64,000 bases of DNA from Pseudomonas putida. Lineage in GTDB: Bacteria > Pseudomonadota > Gammaproteobacteria > Pseudomonadales > Pseudomonadaceae. Made by a program: the position numbers and the translations under genes. Shown piece after piece: positions 16,988 through 27,266 of the stretch; positions within the stretch are counted from its first letter, which is position 1, and each line of letters begins with the position of its first letter. The stretch spans positions 3,874,001 through 3,938,000 of the forward strand of contig NZ_CP016634.1 in NCBI RefSeq assembly GCF_002741075.1. Reading direction: 5' to 3'. The notes under the pieces were generated by a model that had not been told where the DNA came from, did no database searches, and saw only the letters and a program-made list of their open reading frames with translations.

Positions 16988-17611
16988 ATGTCAGAAACCC
17001 TTCCCATCGGCTTGACCTACCTGTCGCCTGTCGGCAACTACGGTCGACAGAACACCCAGGCACTCGGGGGCGTCAGCCACCTGTGGCAGGATTTCTTCGC
17101 CCGCGCGTTGGCCGAACAGCAAGGGACAGAGTCGGACCCGGTCAGCCAGGCCATTGCCCAGCAGATCGACAAGGACAGCGGTGAGCCGCTTGGGGGCGTG
17201 CGCACCTTGGCGCAGATCCACGTCCAGCGTAGCTGCGATGTCCATGACAGCGAGATCAAACCGCCCGAGCCGCTGTTCCTGCCCAAGGCGGAGTTCGAGA
17301 CAGAGCTGCTGGAAAACGCACCCGAGCCCTTCAGCACCGCCGAACTGATCGAACAACAGCGCCAGCTCGACTTGAGCAACAGCTGGTTGCGTCCAGTGGT
17401 CATGAACCAGGGCCATCCGCAGCCCGAACCTGGCCCGGCTCCCTCGCCACGGGCGTTGTTCCTGCCCATCGCAGAGTTCGAAACGGACCTCCTGGACAAG
17501 GCCCCCGAACCCTACGACGAACCCACCCTGGCCAAGCAGCAGAACGACCTGGAGTTCGACCTGCACTGGGCGCGCCCGGTGGTGCTGAACAACGTGCGCA
17601 CGTACGCCTGA
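16988..17611 (+). CDS. Conserved protein with an internal 45-residue duplication
   Basis: 207 aa, no signal peptide or membrane segment, Pro- and Glu-rich. Residues about 96-140 and 156-201 are near-copies of each other: both open LFLP.AEFET.LL..APEP, continue with a helix containing QQ..L.. and end in W.RPVV.N. A Pro-rich linker (PQPEPGPAPSP) joins them. The N-terminus (TYLSPVGNYGRQNTQALGG) is unrelated. I recognise no family; it looks restricted to pseudomonads. Converges with the gene at 17614 with 2 bp between stops. Confidence 0.75.
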   Translation: MSETLPIGLTYLSPVGNYGRQNTQALGGVSHLWQDFFARALAEQQGTESDPVSQAIAQQIDKDSGEPLGGVRTLAQIHVQRSCDVHDSEIKPPEPLFLPKAEFETELLENAPEPFSTAELIEQQRQLDLSNSWLRPVVMNQGHPQPEPGPAPSPRALFLPIAEFETDLLDKAPEPYDEPTLAKQQNDLEFDLHWARPVVLNNVRTYA

Positions 17612-17613
17612 GT

Positions 17614-18303
17614 TCAGCGACAGACCTGCCAGAACCCCATATCCAGATGAAAGTGGTTGTGGTGCGCCGCGTTGTAGTCCGGCCCCAGCACCGTACTGAA
17701 GCTATCGCAGGCCGCTTCATGGACCTCCCGTAGAAACGCCGCTTTCTGCCCACTGCCCTGCCAATCCTGCGCCAACACGATGTGTCGCCCATCCTTGAGA
17801 CGAAAACCCGTGATGTCCAATGCGTTGGCGCTGGCATGCTGGCTGAGCCGCCCCTGCTTGCGGTGATAGACATTGCGGCAGGCAAAGCTGCCCAAATGCT
17901 CGACCTGGGCCACGGGCTGGCCGAAAAAACGCTGCGCCGCAGGCTGCAGGCCATGGTTTTCGAATAGCGCATAGGCCACCGCCAATGGGCAGGACGCCAG
18001 GAAGCTGCTGCTCAGACGCGCCTCGCCCGCTTCGATACGCCATACGTTGCGCAGCGGGCAGTTAGCGGTGGGGGCGCTGTCTGCCTGTGGGCGATAGCGC
18101 AAGGCCGACGTCTGCAAGGCCTCCTGACACAAACCAGGGTTTTTTCTTAGACGCGCGAGCTTGTATGGCGTCAACAGGTTGGGTGGCTGGCGCACGTCCA
18201 GCACCGCCCAAGGGTTCCACGCGGCAGGTGAGCGCCAGCCCAGGTACCAGGCCAAACCCGCCATCAGCAGCAGGCAGGCACTGGAAAGGACGGCAACACG
18301 CAT
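17614..18303 (-). CDS. Extensin-like C-terminal domain protein (D-Ala-D-Ala carboxypeptidase-like fold)
   Basis: 229 aa with an N-terminal membrane anchor (residues 4-22), so the domain faces the periplasm. The extensin-like region has a SQHASANALDITGF block (about residues 165-178) and a HNHFHLDMG block near the end. These supply the His, Asp and His of a zinc site like that of VanY/MepA-type peptidases, so a peptidoglycan role is plausible but untested. Conserved Cys residues flank it (CPLRN, CRNVYH, CDSF). It lies 6 bp after the 18310-19140 gene and is likely co-transcribed. Confidence 0.8.
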   Translation of the reverse strand: MRVAVLSSACLLLMAGLAWYLGWRSPAAWNPWAVLDVRQPPNLLTPYKLARLRKNPGLCQEALQTSALRYRPQADSAPTANCPLRNVWRIEAGEARLSSSFLASCPLAVAYALFENHGLQPAAQRFFGQPVAQVEHLGSFACRNVYHRKQGRLSQHASANALDITGFRLKDGRHIVLAQDWQGSGQKAAFLREVHEAACDSFSTVLGPDYNAAHHNHFHLDMGFWQVCR

Positions 18304-18309
18304 GGCGGC

Positions 18310-19140
18310 TCAGCGACGGAACAAGTCGTTGAGCGCGGCGAACGGCATGGCCTGCGCGCTGTAGTCGAACGTACCTTGATCGCGGATCTCCAGTGCCGCC
18401 CGCTGAAACGCGCCCAAGGCGGCACGCGCGAGCGAGGACCCTACGCTGATGCGTTTCACGCCCAGATCCTGCAACTGATTAACACTCAGCGGGACACCCG
18501 CCAGGCCCATCAGTACATTGACAGGCTTGGGCGCGACCGCCTGCACCACCGCGCGGATTTCATCGACATTGCGAAGGCCGGGGGCATACAGCACATCCGC
18601 CCCGGCCTCGGCATAGGCCTGAAGGCGGCGGATGGTGTCATCCAGATCCAGACGGCCATGCAACAGGTTTTCCGCGCGGGCACAGAGGGTGAAGGGAAAG
18701 GGCAATGCACGGGCTGCCTGCACCGCAGCGCGCACGCGCTCCACGGACAGGCCGAAGTCATAGATGGGGGCATCGGGGCGGCCGCTGGCGTCTTCGATCG
18801 AACCACCCACCAGCCCTGCCTCGGCCGCCCGCCGGATCGTCTCGGCGCACGCCTGCGGCAGATCTCCGAAGCCGTTCTCAAGGTCCGCGGCCACGGGCAA
18901 TGGCGTGGCGTCGACGATCGACTGGGCATTGCCCAGGGTTTCCTCCAGGCTCAAGGCTCCTTCGGCATCCGGCCGCCCCAAGCTGAACGCGAAACCTGCG
19001 CTGGTGGTGGCCAGGGCCTCGAATCCCAGGCTTGCCAGCAGTCGGGCGGAACCTGCGTCCCAGGGATTGGGAATGACGAAAGCGCCCTCACGCTCATGCA
19101 AGGCCTTGAAGGCTTCGGCTCGCAGGGTTTGCACATCCAT
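18310..19140 (-). CDS. Isocitrate lyase/PEP mutase superfamily protein
   Basis: 276 aa from ATG 19140, which has GGAGG 8 nt upstream; a GTG two codons earlier is too close to that site. The fold motifs are present: VIPNPWDAGSARLLASLGFEALATTSAGF (residues about 21-49), DLENGFGD (metal site, about 84-91), GGSIEDASG and a CARAENLL strand. The KKCGH loop of true isocitrate lyases is missing. This points to the carboxyvinyl-carboxyphosphonate phosphorylmutase-like or 2-methylisocitrate lyase-like subgroup acting on a small 2-oxo or hydroxy acid. Substrate unknown. Confidence 0.82.
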   Translation of the reverse strand: MDVQTLRAEAFKALHEREGAFVIPNPWDAGSARLLASLGFEALATTSAGFAFSLGRPDAEGALSLEETLGNAQSIVDATPLPVAADLENGFGDLPQACAETIRRAAEAGLVGGSIEDASGRPDAPIYDFGLSVERVRAAVQAARALPFPFTLCARAENLLHGRLDLDDTIRRLQAYAEAGADVLYAPGLRNVDEIRAVVQAVAPKPVNVLMGLAGVPLSVNQLQDLGVKRISVGSSLARAALGAFQRAALEIRDQGTFDYSAQAMPFAALNDLFRR

Positions 19141-19172
19141 GATCACAACCTCCGGCAGCTGGTCAGGAGTCG

Positions 19173-20042
19173 TCAGAGTAGACCCAGTTGTTCGACCTCG
19201 GGCGCACGCGGCAATTCCCGCAAGGGAGCAAGACCCGGCAAACGCGCCATCAGACGCTCATGAAAACGCTGGGCCAGGGCTGCGGCCTGAAGGTTGTCAG
19301 CGGTATGCAAAAAGACATAAGGGCTGCGCCCTTCTTCGATCCAGTCGCCGACCTTTTCCACCCAGGGCGTAAGAAAGGTCTCGTTGGCCTCCAGCAGCGG
19401 ATGCCCGATGAACCGTACCTGAGGGTGCTGGCTGAAAGCAGCCGGGCGTGGCGGAACCCGCGGTTTCTTGGACTGGGCATGCAATACGCCCGGCTCGCGC
19501 GAGGTGCAACTGAACAGCGCCCGGGGGTCCAGGCAGATGCGTTCGACCCCCCGCTCCCGCAACAGTCGATTGAGCAGGCGCTCCTCTTCTCCACGGGCGA
19601 AAAACGCCTCGTTGCGCACCTCGACCGCCACCGGCACGCCGATCTGATCGAGAAACTGACACAACTCACCGACCCGCGAAGGGCCGAACTGGGCCGATAG
19701 CTGCAACCAGTAAGGCGAAACACGCTCGCCTAACGGCGCCATCAGGCGAGTGAACGCAAGCGCGGACTCCAGGTGCTCACGCAGGTCACCCTCATGGCTC
19801 ACATCACCCGGAAATTTGGCAGTGAAGCGAAAATGCACGGGCATGACCTGCGCCCAGCGCTCCACTGTGGCAGGCGCGGGACGGGCATAGAAGGTGGTGT
19901 TGCCTTCGACGGCATTGAATACCTGACTGTAAAGGCCAAGGAATTCAGCAGGACGGGCGTCAGCGGGATAAAGGTAGTCGCGCCAGGCGTTTTCGCTCCA
20001 GGACGGACAACCGAGAAAATAAGGCAGGGGCGATGGATTCAT
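19173..20042 (-). CDS. DUF72 (YecE-like) TIM-barrel protein
   Basis: 289 aa, full family length. Diagnostic segments are GCPSWSENAWRDYLYP (residues 11-26), VEGNTTFYARP (about 45-55), FRFTAKFPGDVSHE, and VFLHTADNLQAAALAQ near the C-terminus. The family is widespread and forms a TIM barrel of unknown activity. The ATG at 20042 lies 3 bp after the stop of the gene at 20046, so translation is probably coupled. Confidence 0.85.
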   Translation of the reverse strand: MNPSPLPYFLGCPSWSENAWRDYLYPADARPAEFLGLYSQVFNAVEGNTTFYARPAPATVERWAQVMPVHFRFTAKFPGDVSHEGDLREHLESALAFTRLMAPLGERVSPYWLQLSAQFGPSRVGELCQFLDQIGVPVAVEVRNEAFFARGEEERLLNRLLRERGVERICLDPRALFSCTSREPGVLHAQSKKPRVPPRPAAFSQHPQVRFIGHPLLEANETFLTPWVEKVGDWIEEGRSPYVFLHTADNLQAAALAQRFHERLMARLPGLAPLRELPRAPEVEQLGLL

Positions 20043-20045
20043 CCA

Positions 20046-20333
20046 TCAAATGTACAGGTCCAGCCCTAGCACTTCCATCTCCCAGTCGGTGAAGCCAGCG
20101 GTGGCCAGGTAGCTGGCCAGGGCGGTTGCGGTGCGCCGATCACGGGCACGGGGGAAGATCAGATCCTGCTGGCGGGCCGGCAGACCACCGGAACGGCGGT
20201 TGGTGCGAACCTCCTGGGGGACTTCGACGTCTTCGACCAGTTCGGCATCGTCGATGTTCTCGTCGCGCACCGGTGCCTTGCGCGTGGTGCGCTTGATCGG
20301 ATAGGACTGCGAAGAGAAACCGTCGATACGCAT
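20046..20333 (-). CDS. Small conserved Pseudomonas protein
   Basis: 95 aa from ATG 20333 (MRIDGFSSQSYPIKR); a TTG at 20363 gives a longer form with no ribosome site. The N-terminal half is basic, then an acidic stretch (DENIDDAELVEDVEVPQE, about residues 25-42), then RNRR and DRRTATALASYLATAGF. No domain recognised. The N-terminus is of the kind seen next to the tsaB-adk block in other pseudomonads. It appears to be co-transcribed with the DUF72 gene. Confidence 0.7.
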   Translation of the reverse strand: MRIDGFSSQSYPIKRTTRKAPVRDENIDDAELVEDVEVPQEVRTNRRSGGLPARQQDLIFPRARDRRTATALASYLATAGFTDWEMEVLGLDLYI

Positions 20334-20462
20334 GGACAAAGTACTCAGGATCAATGATGGCAATTTAGCAGCATCAGAGATCCCTTGCTAATGCCCAATT
20401 GATAACTGGACCACAGTTCGCACAAAAGGTTGCAGCGTCGCCACCTCGGCCGACGAGAGGTT

Positions 20463-21137
20463 TCAGCGCGCCTTGGGTGTCGCTACATTATCGCGCAGAT
20501 ACACAGGTTGCGCCTGCTCAGCGGGAATCGCCCCCCCGCGTGCCCAGGCGAAACGGGCCAATTCGAGGATATCCAGGGCATTGGGCAGCAGGCTGGCGTC
20601 GCTTGCGTTCACCGGCACCGCCAGACGCTCGCCATAACCCCATCCGGTGCCGGCGCCGAACCACTCCTCGGTACTGGCATCTGGCAGTTGTACGCGCTCC
20701 GGCGGCAGCACTGCCTCACGTCCGACCAGACGCATCTCACCTTCGTGCGCCTCGTAGCAGCCCCAGTACACCTCGTCCATGCGGGCATCGATGGCGGCGG
20801 CGACATGCTGCACGCCGCGTTCGCGCAACGCGCCCTGGGCCAGTGCGGCCAGGTTGGAGACCGGCAGCACCGGGCGCTCGAGGGCAAAGGCCAGGCCCTG
20901 GACCACACCGATAGCGATCCGTACCCCGGTGAACGCCCCTGGGCCACGACCGAACGCAATGGCCTCCACGTCGCTGAGCGCAACGCCCGACTCGGCCAGC
21001 AACTGCTTGATCATCGGCAGCAGCTTTTGCGCGTGCATGCGCGGGATCACCTCGTAATGGCTGGTCACCTTGCCGTCATGCAGCAGAGCGACGGAACAGG
21101 CTTCGGTAGCGGTATCCAGGGCCAGCAGGGTGGTCAT
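20463..21137 (-). CDS. tsaB: tRNA threonylcarbamoyladenosine biosynthesis protein TsaB
   Basis: 224 aa from ATG 21137 (MTTLLALDTATEACS); the frame extends upstream but without homology to the family. TsaB is an inactive ASKHA-fold paralogue that pairs with TsaD and TsaE to make N6-threonylcarbamoyladenosine at position 37 of ANN-decoding tRNAs. Visible motifs are LLALDTATEACSVAL, IPRMHAQKLLPMI and AFGRGPGAFTGVRIA. Downstream of adk on the same strand, as in PAO1. Confidence 0.9.
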   Translation of the reverse strand: MTTLLALDTATEACSVALLHDGKVTSHYEVIPRMHAQKLLPMIKQLLAESGVALSDVEAIAFGRGPGAFTGVRIAIGVVQGLAFALERPVLPVSNLAALAQGALRERGVQHVAAAIDARMDEVYWGCYEAHEGEMRLVGREAVLPPERVQLPDASTEEWFGAGTGWGYGERLAVPVNASDASLLPNALDILELARFAWARGGAIPAEQAQPVYLRDNVATPKAR

Positions 21138-21186
21138 CGAACAGGGTATCCAGGCAGCGGGGAAAAGAGCGGCAGTATAAACGACA

Positions 21187-21206
21187 ACGGCCCGCAAGCG
21201 GGCCGT
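21187..21206 (-). terminator. Hairpin after adk
   Basis: ACGGCCCGC (21187-21195) is inverted at 21198-21206. Read in the direction of adk the hairpin is followed by a short T-containing tract (TTGTCGTTTATA). It lies 20 bp past the adk stop and about 50 bp before tsaB, so it is a likely adk terminator or attenuator. Confidence 0.6.
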
Positions 21207-21225
21207 CGTGACGCACGGAGGTGGA

Positions 21226-22044
<819 letters not shown>

Positions 22045-22133
22045 TCAAGGCGCGGTTGCGCTCGGCGCAACCTGCCTGCGCAACCTCGGCCAAGGGGCCT
22101 GCGCCGCCCGGCCAAGGTCAGCCACCGGACGCC

Positions 22134-24761
22134 TCAACCGGTGTTGCGAAGGCCCGCAGCGATACCCGCCACCGTGACCAGCAGGGCCTGCTCCAATGGG
22201 CTGTCCAGAGCGGCTTCACGACTGCGCGAGCGCGCCAGCAACTCGGCCTGCAGGCGGTGCAACGGGTCCAGGTAGGTGTTACGCAGGCTGATGAACTCCA
22301 GGGTCTCAGGGCTGTGTGCGAGTAGCACCGATTGACCGGTCAGCCCCAGCACCACCTGGCACGACTGCGACAATAGGTCGCGCAGATGCGCCCCCAGGGA
22401 AAGCAAGTGCGGTTGCACCAGACGTTCGTCGTAGGCCTTGGCGATCTCGGCATCGGCCTTGGCCAGCACCATTTCCAGCATGTCGATGCGGGTGCGGAAG
22501 AATGGCCACTGTTCACGCATCTGCCCCAACAACTCGCCCTGGCCGCGCGCCAGGGCGTTGCTCAGGGCTGTCTCCCAACCCAACCAGGCTGGCAGCATCA
22601 GGCGGGTCTGGGTCCAACCGAAAATCCACGGAATGGCGCGTAGACTCTCGATGCCGCCAGCGCGGCGCTTGGCCGGGCGGCTGCCCAGCGGCAGACGTCC
22701 GAGTTCCTGCTCCGGCGTGGACTGGCGGAAATACTCGACGAAGTCGGGGTTCTCCCGCACCACAGCGCGGTACGCCTTGACGCCGTCGGCGGCAAGCTGG
22801 TCCATCAACGCGCGCCAGGCGGGCTGCGGGGGTGGTGGCGGCAGCAAGGTCGCTTCGAGCACCGCAGCCAGGTACAGGTTGAGGTTCTGCTCGGCGATAC
22901 CCGGCAGACCGAACTTGAAGCGGATCATCTCGCCCTGTTCGGTGGTACGGAACCGCCCGCCCACCGACCCGGGCGGCTGCGACAGAATCGCCGCATGGGC
23001 CGGGCCACCGCCACGGCCGACCGTGCCGCCACGGCCATGGAACAGCAGCAATTCGACCTGGTGCTCGCGGCAGATGCGCACGAGGTTTTCCTGGGCCCGG
23101 TACTGGGCCCAGGCCGCAGCGGTGGTGCCCGCATCCTTGGCCGAGTCGGAATAACCGATCATCACCTCCTGGGGCCCATGCAAACTGGCACGATAGCCGG
23201 GCAGTCCAAGCAGGCGCTCCATTACCGGCCCTGCGTTGTCCAGATCGGCGAGGGTCTCGAACAACGGCACCACGCGCATGGGCCGAGTCAGGCCGGCTTC
23301 CTTGAGCAGCAACTGCACCGCCAGCACGTCGGATGCGGCCCCGGCCATGGAGATGACATAGGACCCCAGCGAGGCCGCTGGAGCGGCGGCGATCTCGCGG
23401 CAAGTGGCGAGCACCTCGGCGGTCTGCGCATCAGGCTTGAAGTGCGCGGGCAACAATGGCCTGCGGTTTTTCAGCTCCGCCTGGAGGAACGCGATGCGCT
23501 GCTCCTCGTCCCAGTCGGCATAGCGTCCCAGGCCCAGGTAATCGGTGATTTCGGTCAGCGCATCGCGATGCCGAGCGGCATCCTGGCGCACGTCCAGGCG
23601 CACCAGGAACAAGCCGAAGGTCACGGCCCGGCGCAGGGTGTCGAGCAGCGGGCCATCGGCAATGACGCCCATGCCGCATTCATGCAGGGACTGGTAGCAC
23701 AGCTCAAGCGGCTCGATCAGCTCGCGGTTGCTGACCAACACGTCGGGCCCGGGTGTCTGGGCGCTGGTGAGCGCAGCGTGGGCCCAAGCGCGGGTGGCGC
23801 GCAGGCGTTCCCGCAATTGCTTGAGCACAGCGCGATAGGGTTCGGCACTGTCGCCTATGTGCTCGCGCAGCGCACTGCTGGCCTGCTGCATCGACAGCTC
23901 GGCCGCCAGGTAGTCGATGTCGCGCAGGAACAGGTCTGCCGCCATCCAACGGGCCAGCAACAAGACCTCGCGGGTCACCGTCGCAGTGACATTGGGGTTG
24001 CCATCACGGTCACCGCCCATCCAGGAGGCGAAACGGACCGGCGCGGACTCCAGCGGCAGGCGCAGGCCGGTCGCGTCGAACAACGCGTGATCGACCTTGC
24101 GCAAGTGGTTGGGAATCGCCTGCCACAGGGAATGCTCGATCACCGCGAAGCCCCACTTGGCCTCATCCACCGGGGTTGGCCGGGTGCGACGGATTTCCTC
24201 GGTATGCCAGGCCTCGGCGATCAGGCGACGTAGGCGCTCACGCACCTGTTGGCGCTCGGCGGGTGTCAGGTCGCGGTGATCCTGCGCCGCCAGTTGTGCG
24301 GCAATGGCATCGTATTTCTGGATCAGCGTGCGGCGGGCCACCTCGGTGGGGTGGGCGGTCAGCACCAGCTGGATATCCAGCTTGGCCAACTGCCTGGCCA
24401 GGGCGTCGTTTGAATGGCCGGCCTGCTTCAGGCGGGCCAGCAACTCCGGCAACACCTGCGCTTCGAACGGTTCGGGTTGGCCAGCATCGCGGCGGCGGAT
24501 CAACTGGTATTGCTCGGCGATGTTGGCCAGGTTGAGAAATTGGTTGAAGGCCCGGGCCACCGGCAGCAGGTCGTCATCGGCAAGGTCGCCCAGGGTCGAG
24601 CTCAGTTGCTCGGCAGCGCCGCGGCGGTCGGCCTTGGCACTGTGACGGATGTCCTCGATCTTCTGCAAGAACGCCTCGCCATGCTGCTGGCGAATGGTCT
24701 CGCCCAGCAGTTCCCCCAACAGATGGACATCCTCACGCAAGCGTACATCGATATCGGTCAT
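22134..24761 (-). CDS. ppc: Phosphoenolpyruvate carboxylase
   Basis: 875 aa, full length. It carboxylates PEP with bicarbonate to oxaloacetate, refilling the TCA cycle. The catalytic His lies in [12 protein letters not shown] (about residue 137), the [19 protein letters not shown] loop is at about 573-591 and the C-terminus RNTG is the conserved tail that enters the active site. The ATG follows GGAGAGAAGG. Next to adk as in PAO1. Confidence 0.96.
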   Translation of the reverse strand: MTDIDVRLREDVHLLGELLGETIRQQHGEAFLQKIEDIRHSAKADRRGAAEQLSSTLGDLADDDLLPVARAFNQFLNLANIAEQYQLIRRRDAGQPEPFEAQVLPELLARLKQAGHSNDALARQLAKLDIQLVLTAHPTEVARRTLIQKYDAIAAQLAAQDHRDLTPAERQQVRERLRRLIAEAWHTEEIRRTRPTPVDEAKWGFAVIEHSLWQAIPNHLRKVDHALFDATGLRLPLESAPVRFASWMGGDRDGNPNVTATVTREVLLLARWMAADLFLRDIDYLAAELSMQQASSALREHIGDSAEPYRAVLKQLRERLRATRAWAHAALTSAQTPGPDVLVSNRELIEPLELCYQSLHECGMGVIADGPLLDTLRRAVTFGLFLVRLDVRQDAARHRDALTEITDYLGLGRYADWDEEQRIAFLQAELKNRRPLLPAHFKPDAQTAEVLATCREIAAAPAASLGSYVISMAGAASDVLAVQLLLKEAGLTRPMRVVPLFETLADLDNAGPVMERLLGLPGYRASLHGPQEVMIGYSDSAKDAGTTAAAWAQYRAQENLVRICREHQVELLLFHGRGGTVGRGGGPAHAAILSQPPGSVGGRFRTTEQGEMIRFKFGLPGIAEQNLNLYLAAVLEATLLPPPPPQPAWRALMDQLAADGVKAYRAVVRENPDFVEYFRQSTPEQELGRLPLGSRPAKRRAGGIESLRAIPWIFGWTQTRLMLPAWLGWETALSNALARGQGELLGQMREQWPFFRTRIDMLEMVLAKADAEIAKAYDERLVQPHLLSLGAHLRDLLSQSCQVVLGLTGQSVLLAHSPETLEFISLRNTYLDPLHRLQAELLARSRSREAALDSPLEQALLVTVAGIAAGLRNTG

Positions 24762-24881
24762 CGGCCTTCTCTCCGGCGCGGCTCACCGCGCATCCGCTCA
24801 GGAACATTGCCCAAGAGTGCCCATGGCAAGGCCGTACTGGCAAGCCGGTTCGGCACCGAGCAACTAAAGTGAATGCAAGGC

Positions 24882-24906
24882 ATCCGAAGTCATGCCGACT
24901 TCGGAT
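24882..24906 (+). promoter_or_regulatory. Perfect 10-bp hairpin in the leader of the 24926 gene
   Basis: ATCCGAAGTC (24882-24891) pairs with GACTTCGGAT (24897-24906) around ATGCC. It ends 7 bp before the GAGGAG ribosome site at 24914-24919, in the 164-bp gap divergent with ppc. It may be a 5' mRNA-stabilising stem or a protein-binding palindrome. Confidence 0.45.
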
Positions 24907-24925
24907 TTCGAGCGAGGAGTTTTCC

Positions 24926-25252
24926 ATGGACACTTTCAGGCACATGTTGGACAACTGGGAATCCAAGGCCCGCGAGCGCTGCGAACGCGTCGAGTACACC
25001 CTTACCTTGCACAAACAGGACCTGGTCAAGATCAAGGCATTCGCGCAGGCCTACGGGCTGGATGAAGCCTTCGTCACGGAGAGTTTGCTGCAATCGGCCA
25101 TAAAGGAAGCGGAAAAGGCCATCCCCTATGTCAAAGGCTCGCAAGTGATCCGCGTCGAGGAAGGCGAGGAGATCTACGCCGATATCGGCAAGACACCGGC
25201 CTATGTCCAGGCCGAGCAGGCCTTGTCGAAGAACCTGACGGGTTGTTCATGA
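24926..25252 (+). CDS. Conserved small protein of unknown function
   Basis: 108 aa from ATG 24926 with GAGGAG at 24914-24919; an upstream in-frame ATG at 24869 has no ribosome site and would run through the leader hairpin. The sequence MDTFRHMLDNWESKARE is followed by a segment with strand-helix-helix character (VEYTLTLHKQDLVKIKAFAQAYGLDEAFVTESLLQSAI) that loosely recalls ribbon-helix-helix proteins; this is a guess. It occupies the place of PA3688 in PAO1. Confidence 0.75.
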   Translation: MDTFRHMLDNWESKARERCERVEYTLTLHKQDLVKIKAFAQAYGLDEAFVTESLLQSAIKEAEKAIPYVKGSQVIRVEEGEEIYADIGKTPAYVQAEQALSKNLTGCS

Positions 25253-25267
25253 CAGCCCGCAGTTGCA

Positions 25268-25297
25268 GGGGCGCTGAGTCTGTACGCTCATCGCCCC
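25268..25297. terminator. Imperfect hairpin between convergent genes
   Basis: GGGGCG (25268-25273) pairs with CGCCCC (25292-25297), with TGAG/CTCA inside. It lies between the facing stops at 25252 and 25324. No T-run, so weak as an intrinsic terminator. Confidence 0.4.
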
Positions 25298-25323
25298 GCC
25301 CGCCCCGTCTTGCTGCCTGACGG

Positions 25324-27039
25324 TCAAAGCCCGAAACGGGCAGTTATGAAGGTCTTGAGCTTGTCTTCACGCGCACGGATGAAGTCCTTGATCGCTTCGA
25401 GATCATCCCAGTCGCACGCCAACTCATTCAATTCGTTCTGGGACATCAAAGGCGCCTGCTGGTAGTCGATTGCCTTCTCGCTTCCGTCTTTTCTCCCCTT
25501 GCTGGAGTTGGATGCAGCATGGTCGATGACCAGATTGCCGACACTGTTCAGGTAGCGCTCCCTGAAGTCGTCATCGAAACTGACGTTCTGGACCTCTCGG
25601 GCCGTGACATGCTCGATGCTGAGTTTCTCGCGGGTGTCCTTGGAGGCATAGACACGACTGGACAGCACCGGGAAGCCCTTGGCCTGGCGTAGATGATTTT
25701 CATAGGAGAACAACAGGTAGCGGACGATATTCTTGTCCAGCCAGTCGTAATAATTTTCGTAGTTCAGGGCCTCCTGGGCGCGTCCATTCACATTCCACCA
25801 GTTCTCTGAAACGAAGGTTTCGATCTTCGCGATCACATCCTCGCCGTTACGCAGGCAGGTGTATTGGTAACTCTCGCCATTGCTGCGCAGGCGCGCCAGT
25901 GCGGAACGGAAAGCAAAGGCATTGATGGCCCGGACCACACGGGGAAAGGCCTCCCGTCGCTCGCTCAGCACCCTCATCAACGTCGGATAGAACGGTGCCA
26001 CCCGGCCAATCATGTAGGTCTGGGCCAAATCCTGGTCGACATGTCGACGGTCCCGGATCTGGACAAACAACTCGAAACTCTGCCTCAGGCGGGCGGGGAA
26101 GTCTCGAATCTGCGCTCGGGCGACCTCGCGCTCGGCGGGATCACTTACCAAGCGCAGGATCTTGTCCTTGATGTAGGCCTTGGGTTTTTCCGCGAACTCG
26201 CTCGGATATGGCTCGAAGGCCAGTACGTGATATCGCAGCACGTCCCGGTCATTGATGCGGTGGGATTCGATCAAGCGGTAGATCTGCGCAAAATCCTCCT
26301 GGATCGCGCCGATCACTTGTTCGGGATGGTCGTAAACGATACCGGCGTTGTACATCAGAAAGCTCTTGATCGACTCAAGGTCCGTCAGGCGTCGTCCCCG
26401 GTCGTTCAACAGCTCGAATATCTGCGTCGCCGTGCTGATTTTGTCCACCACATAGAGCAGGACGTCTGCATTCACGACGGTGCTATAGATTCGCTCAAGT
26501 TGAGCGAGTCCGCAGTCGGCCAACTGCTCTTCGAAGTAGCAGCGAGCATCGAGCAACAAGCGCTGCGAATGGGTGACCAGCGTGATGTCCTGTACCGAGC
26601 AGAGCCGCTCGCCCAGGACGGTACCGTGCAGGAATGTATTGCCTTCGTTGGCCGACTCCAGTTTGAAGATGTCGCCATCACGCACGTAGATCCGTCGTGT
26701 GCGTTCCGAGACCTGTATCGATCCAAGCTCTGCAAGCCGACGTAGCAGCACATGCATGAAGATCACAAGTGTCGTTAGTCTCTGCTGGCCATCTACGATG
26801 TCTACCCGTGCGAATTCGCGCTTACTTTCTTGCAAATGGAAAAGAAAAGACCCCAGGAAATAGGGCCTGTCGGGATGCTGGCTACGTAGATCACCCAGAA
26901 AGTCCTCCAGGTTGTCCTCACGCGTCCACGAGTACGCCCGTTGGTAGGTGGGCACATTGAAGATCCGCAGACCATCGAAGATATCCCTTACCGTCGATTT
27001 ACCTGTTTGCATACCCGCTTCCCATATCCGCAACATCAT
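25324..27039 (-). CDS. DUF262/DUF1524 protein, GmrSD-like nuclease candidate
   Basis: 571 aa. The N-terminal DUF262 (ParB/Srx-like NTPase) domain shows VPTYQRAYSW (residues 29-38) and DIVDGQQRLTTL (80-91). The C-terminal DUF1524 HNH-type domain shows SIEHVTAR (about 473-480) and NLVIDHAASNSSKG (about 502-515). This order is that of single-chain GmrSD-type IV restriction enzymes and related defence nucleases that cut modified DNA. It stands alone between core genes, with GC visibly lower than its neighbours (mid-50s % by eye), consistent with acquisition. ATG 27012 (MQTGKSTV), preceded by GGAAGCGGG, is an equally good start. Activity and target are unknown. Confidence 0.82.
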   Translation of the reverse strand: MMLRIWEAGMQTGKSTVRDIFDGLRIFNVPTYQRAYSWTREDNLEDFLGDLRSQHPDRPYFLGSFLFHLQESKREFARVDIVDGQQRLTTLVIFMHVLLRRLAELGSIQVSERTRRIYVRDGDIFKLESANEGNTFLHGTVLGERLCSVQDITLVTHSQRLLLDARCYFEEQLADCGLAQLERIYSTVVNADVLLYVVDKISTATQIFELLNDRGRRLTDLESIKSFLMYNAGIVYDHPEQVIGAIQEDFAQIYRLIESHRINDRDVLRYHVLAFEPYPSEFAEKPKAYIKDKILRLVSDPAEREVARAQIRDFPARLRQSFELFVQIRDRRHVDQDLAQTYMIGRVAPFYPTLMRVLSERREAFPRVVRAINAFAFRSALARLRSNGESYQYTCLRNGEDVIAKIETFVSENWWNVNGRAQEALNYENYYDWLDKNIVRYLLFSYENHLRQAKGFPVLSSRVYASKDTREKLSIEHVTAREVQNVSFDDDFRERYLNSVGNLVIDHAASNSSKGRKDGSEKAIDYQQAPLMSQNELNELACDWDDLEAIKDFIRAREDKLKTFITARFGL

Positions 27040-27266
27040 TTAGCCACCAGTGATCACCTAGGCTATCCAGTCCCTACGGGCCTGTACAGCAAGCCTGCCT
27101 CGACATTTTTTCTGAACTATCGGAAAAACGCCCAAGTCACAGCCTGTAGCCATCACGCTAAAACCCTGCACACAGGCTGTTGTGCACAGTTCGGCTGAAA
27201 TGCGCGCAGATGACAGGGAAAAAGCGATGGACTGCTATGGATACCGTCGTAAACAGGAGTGATCCC

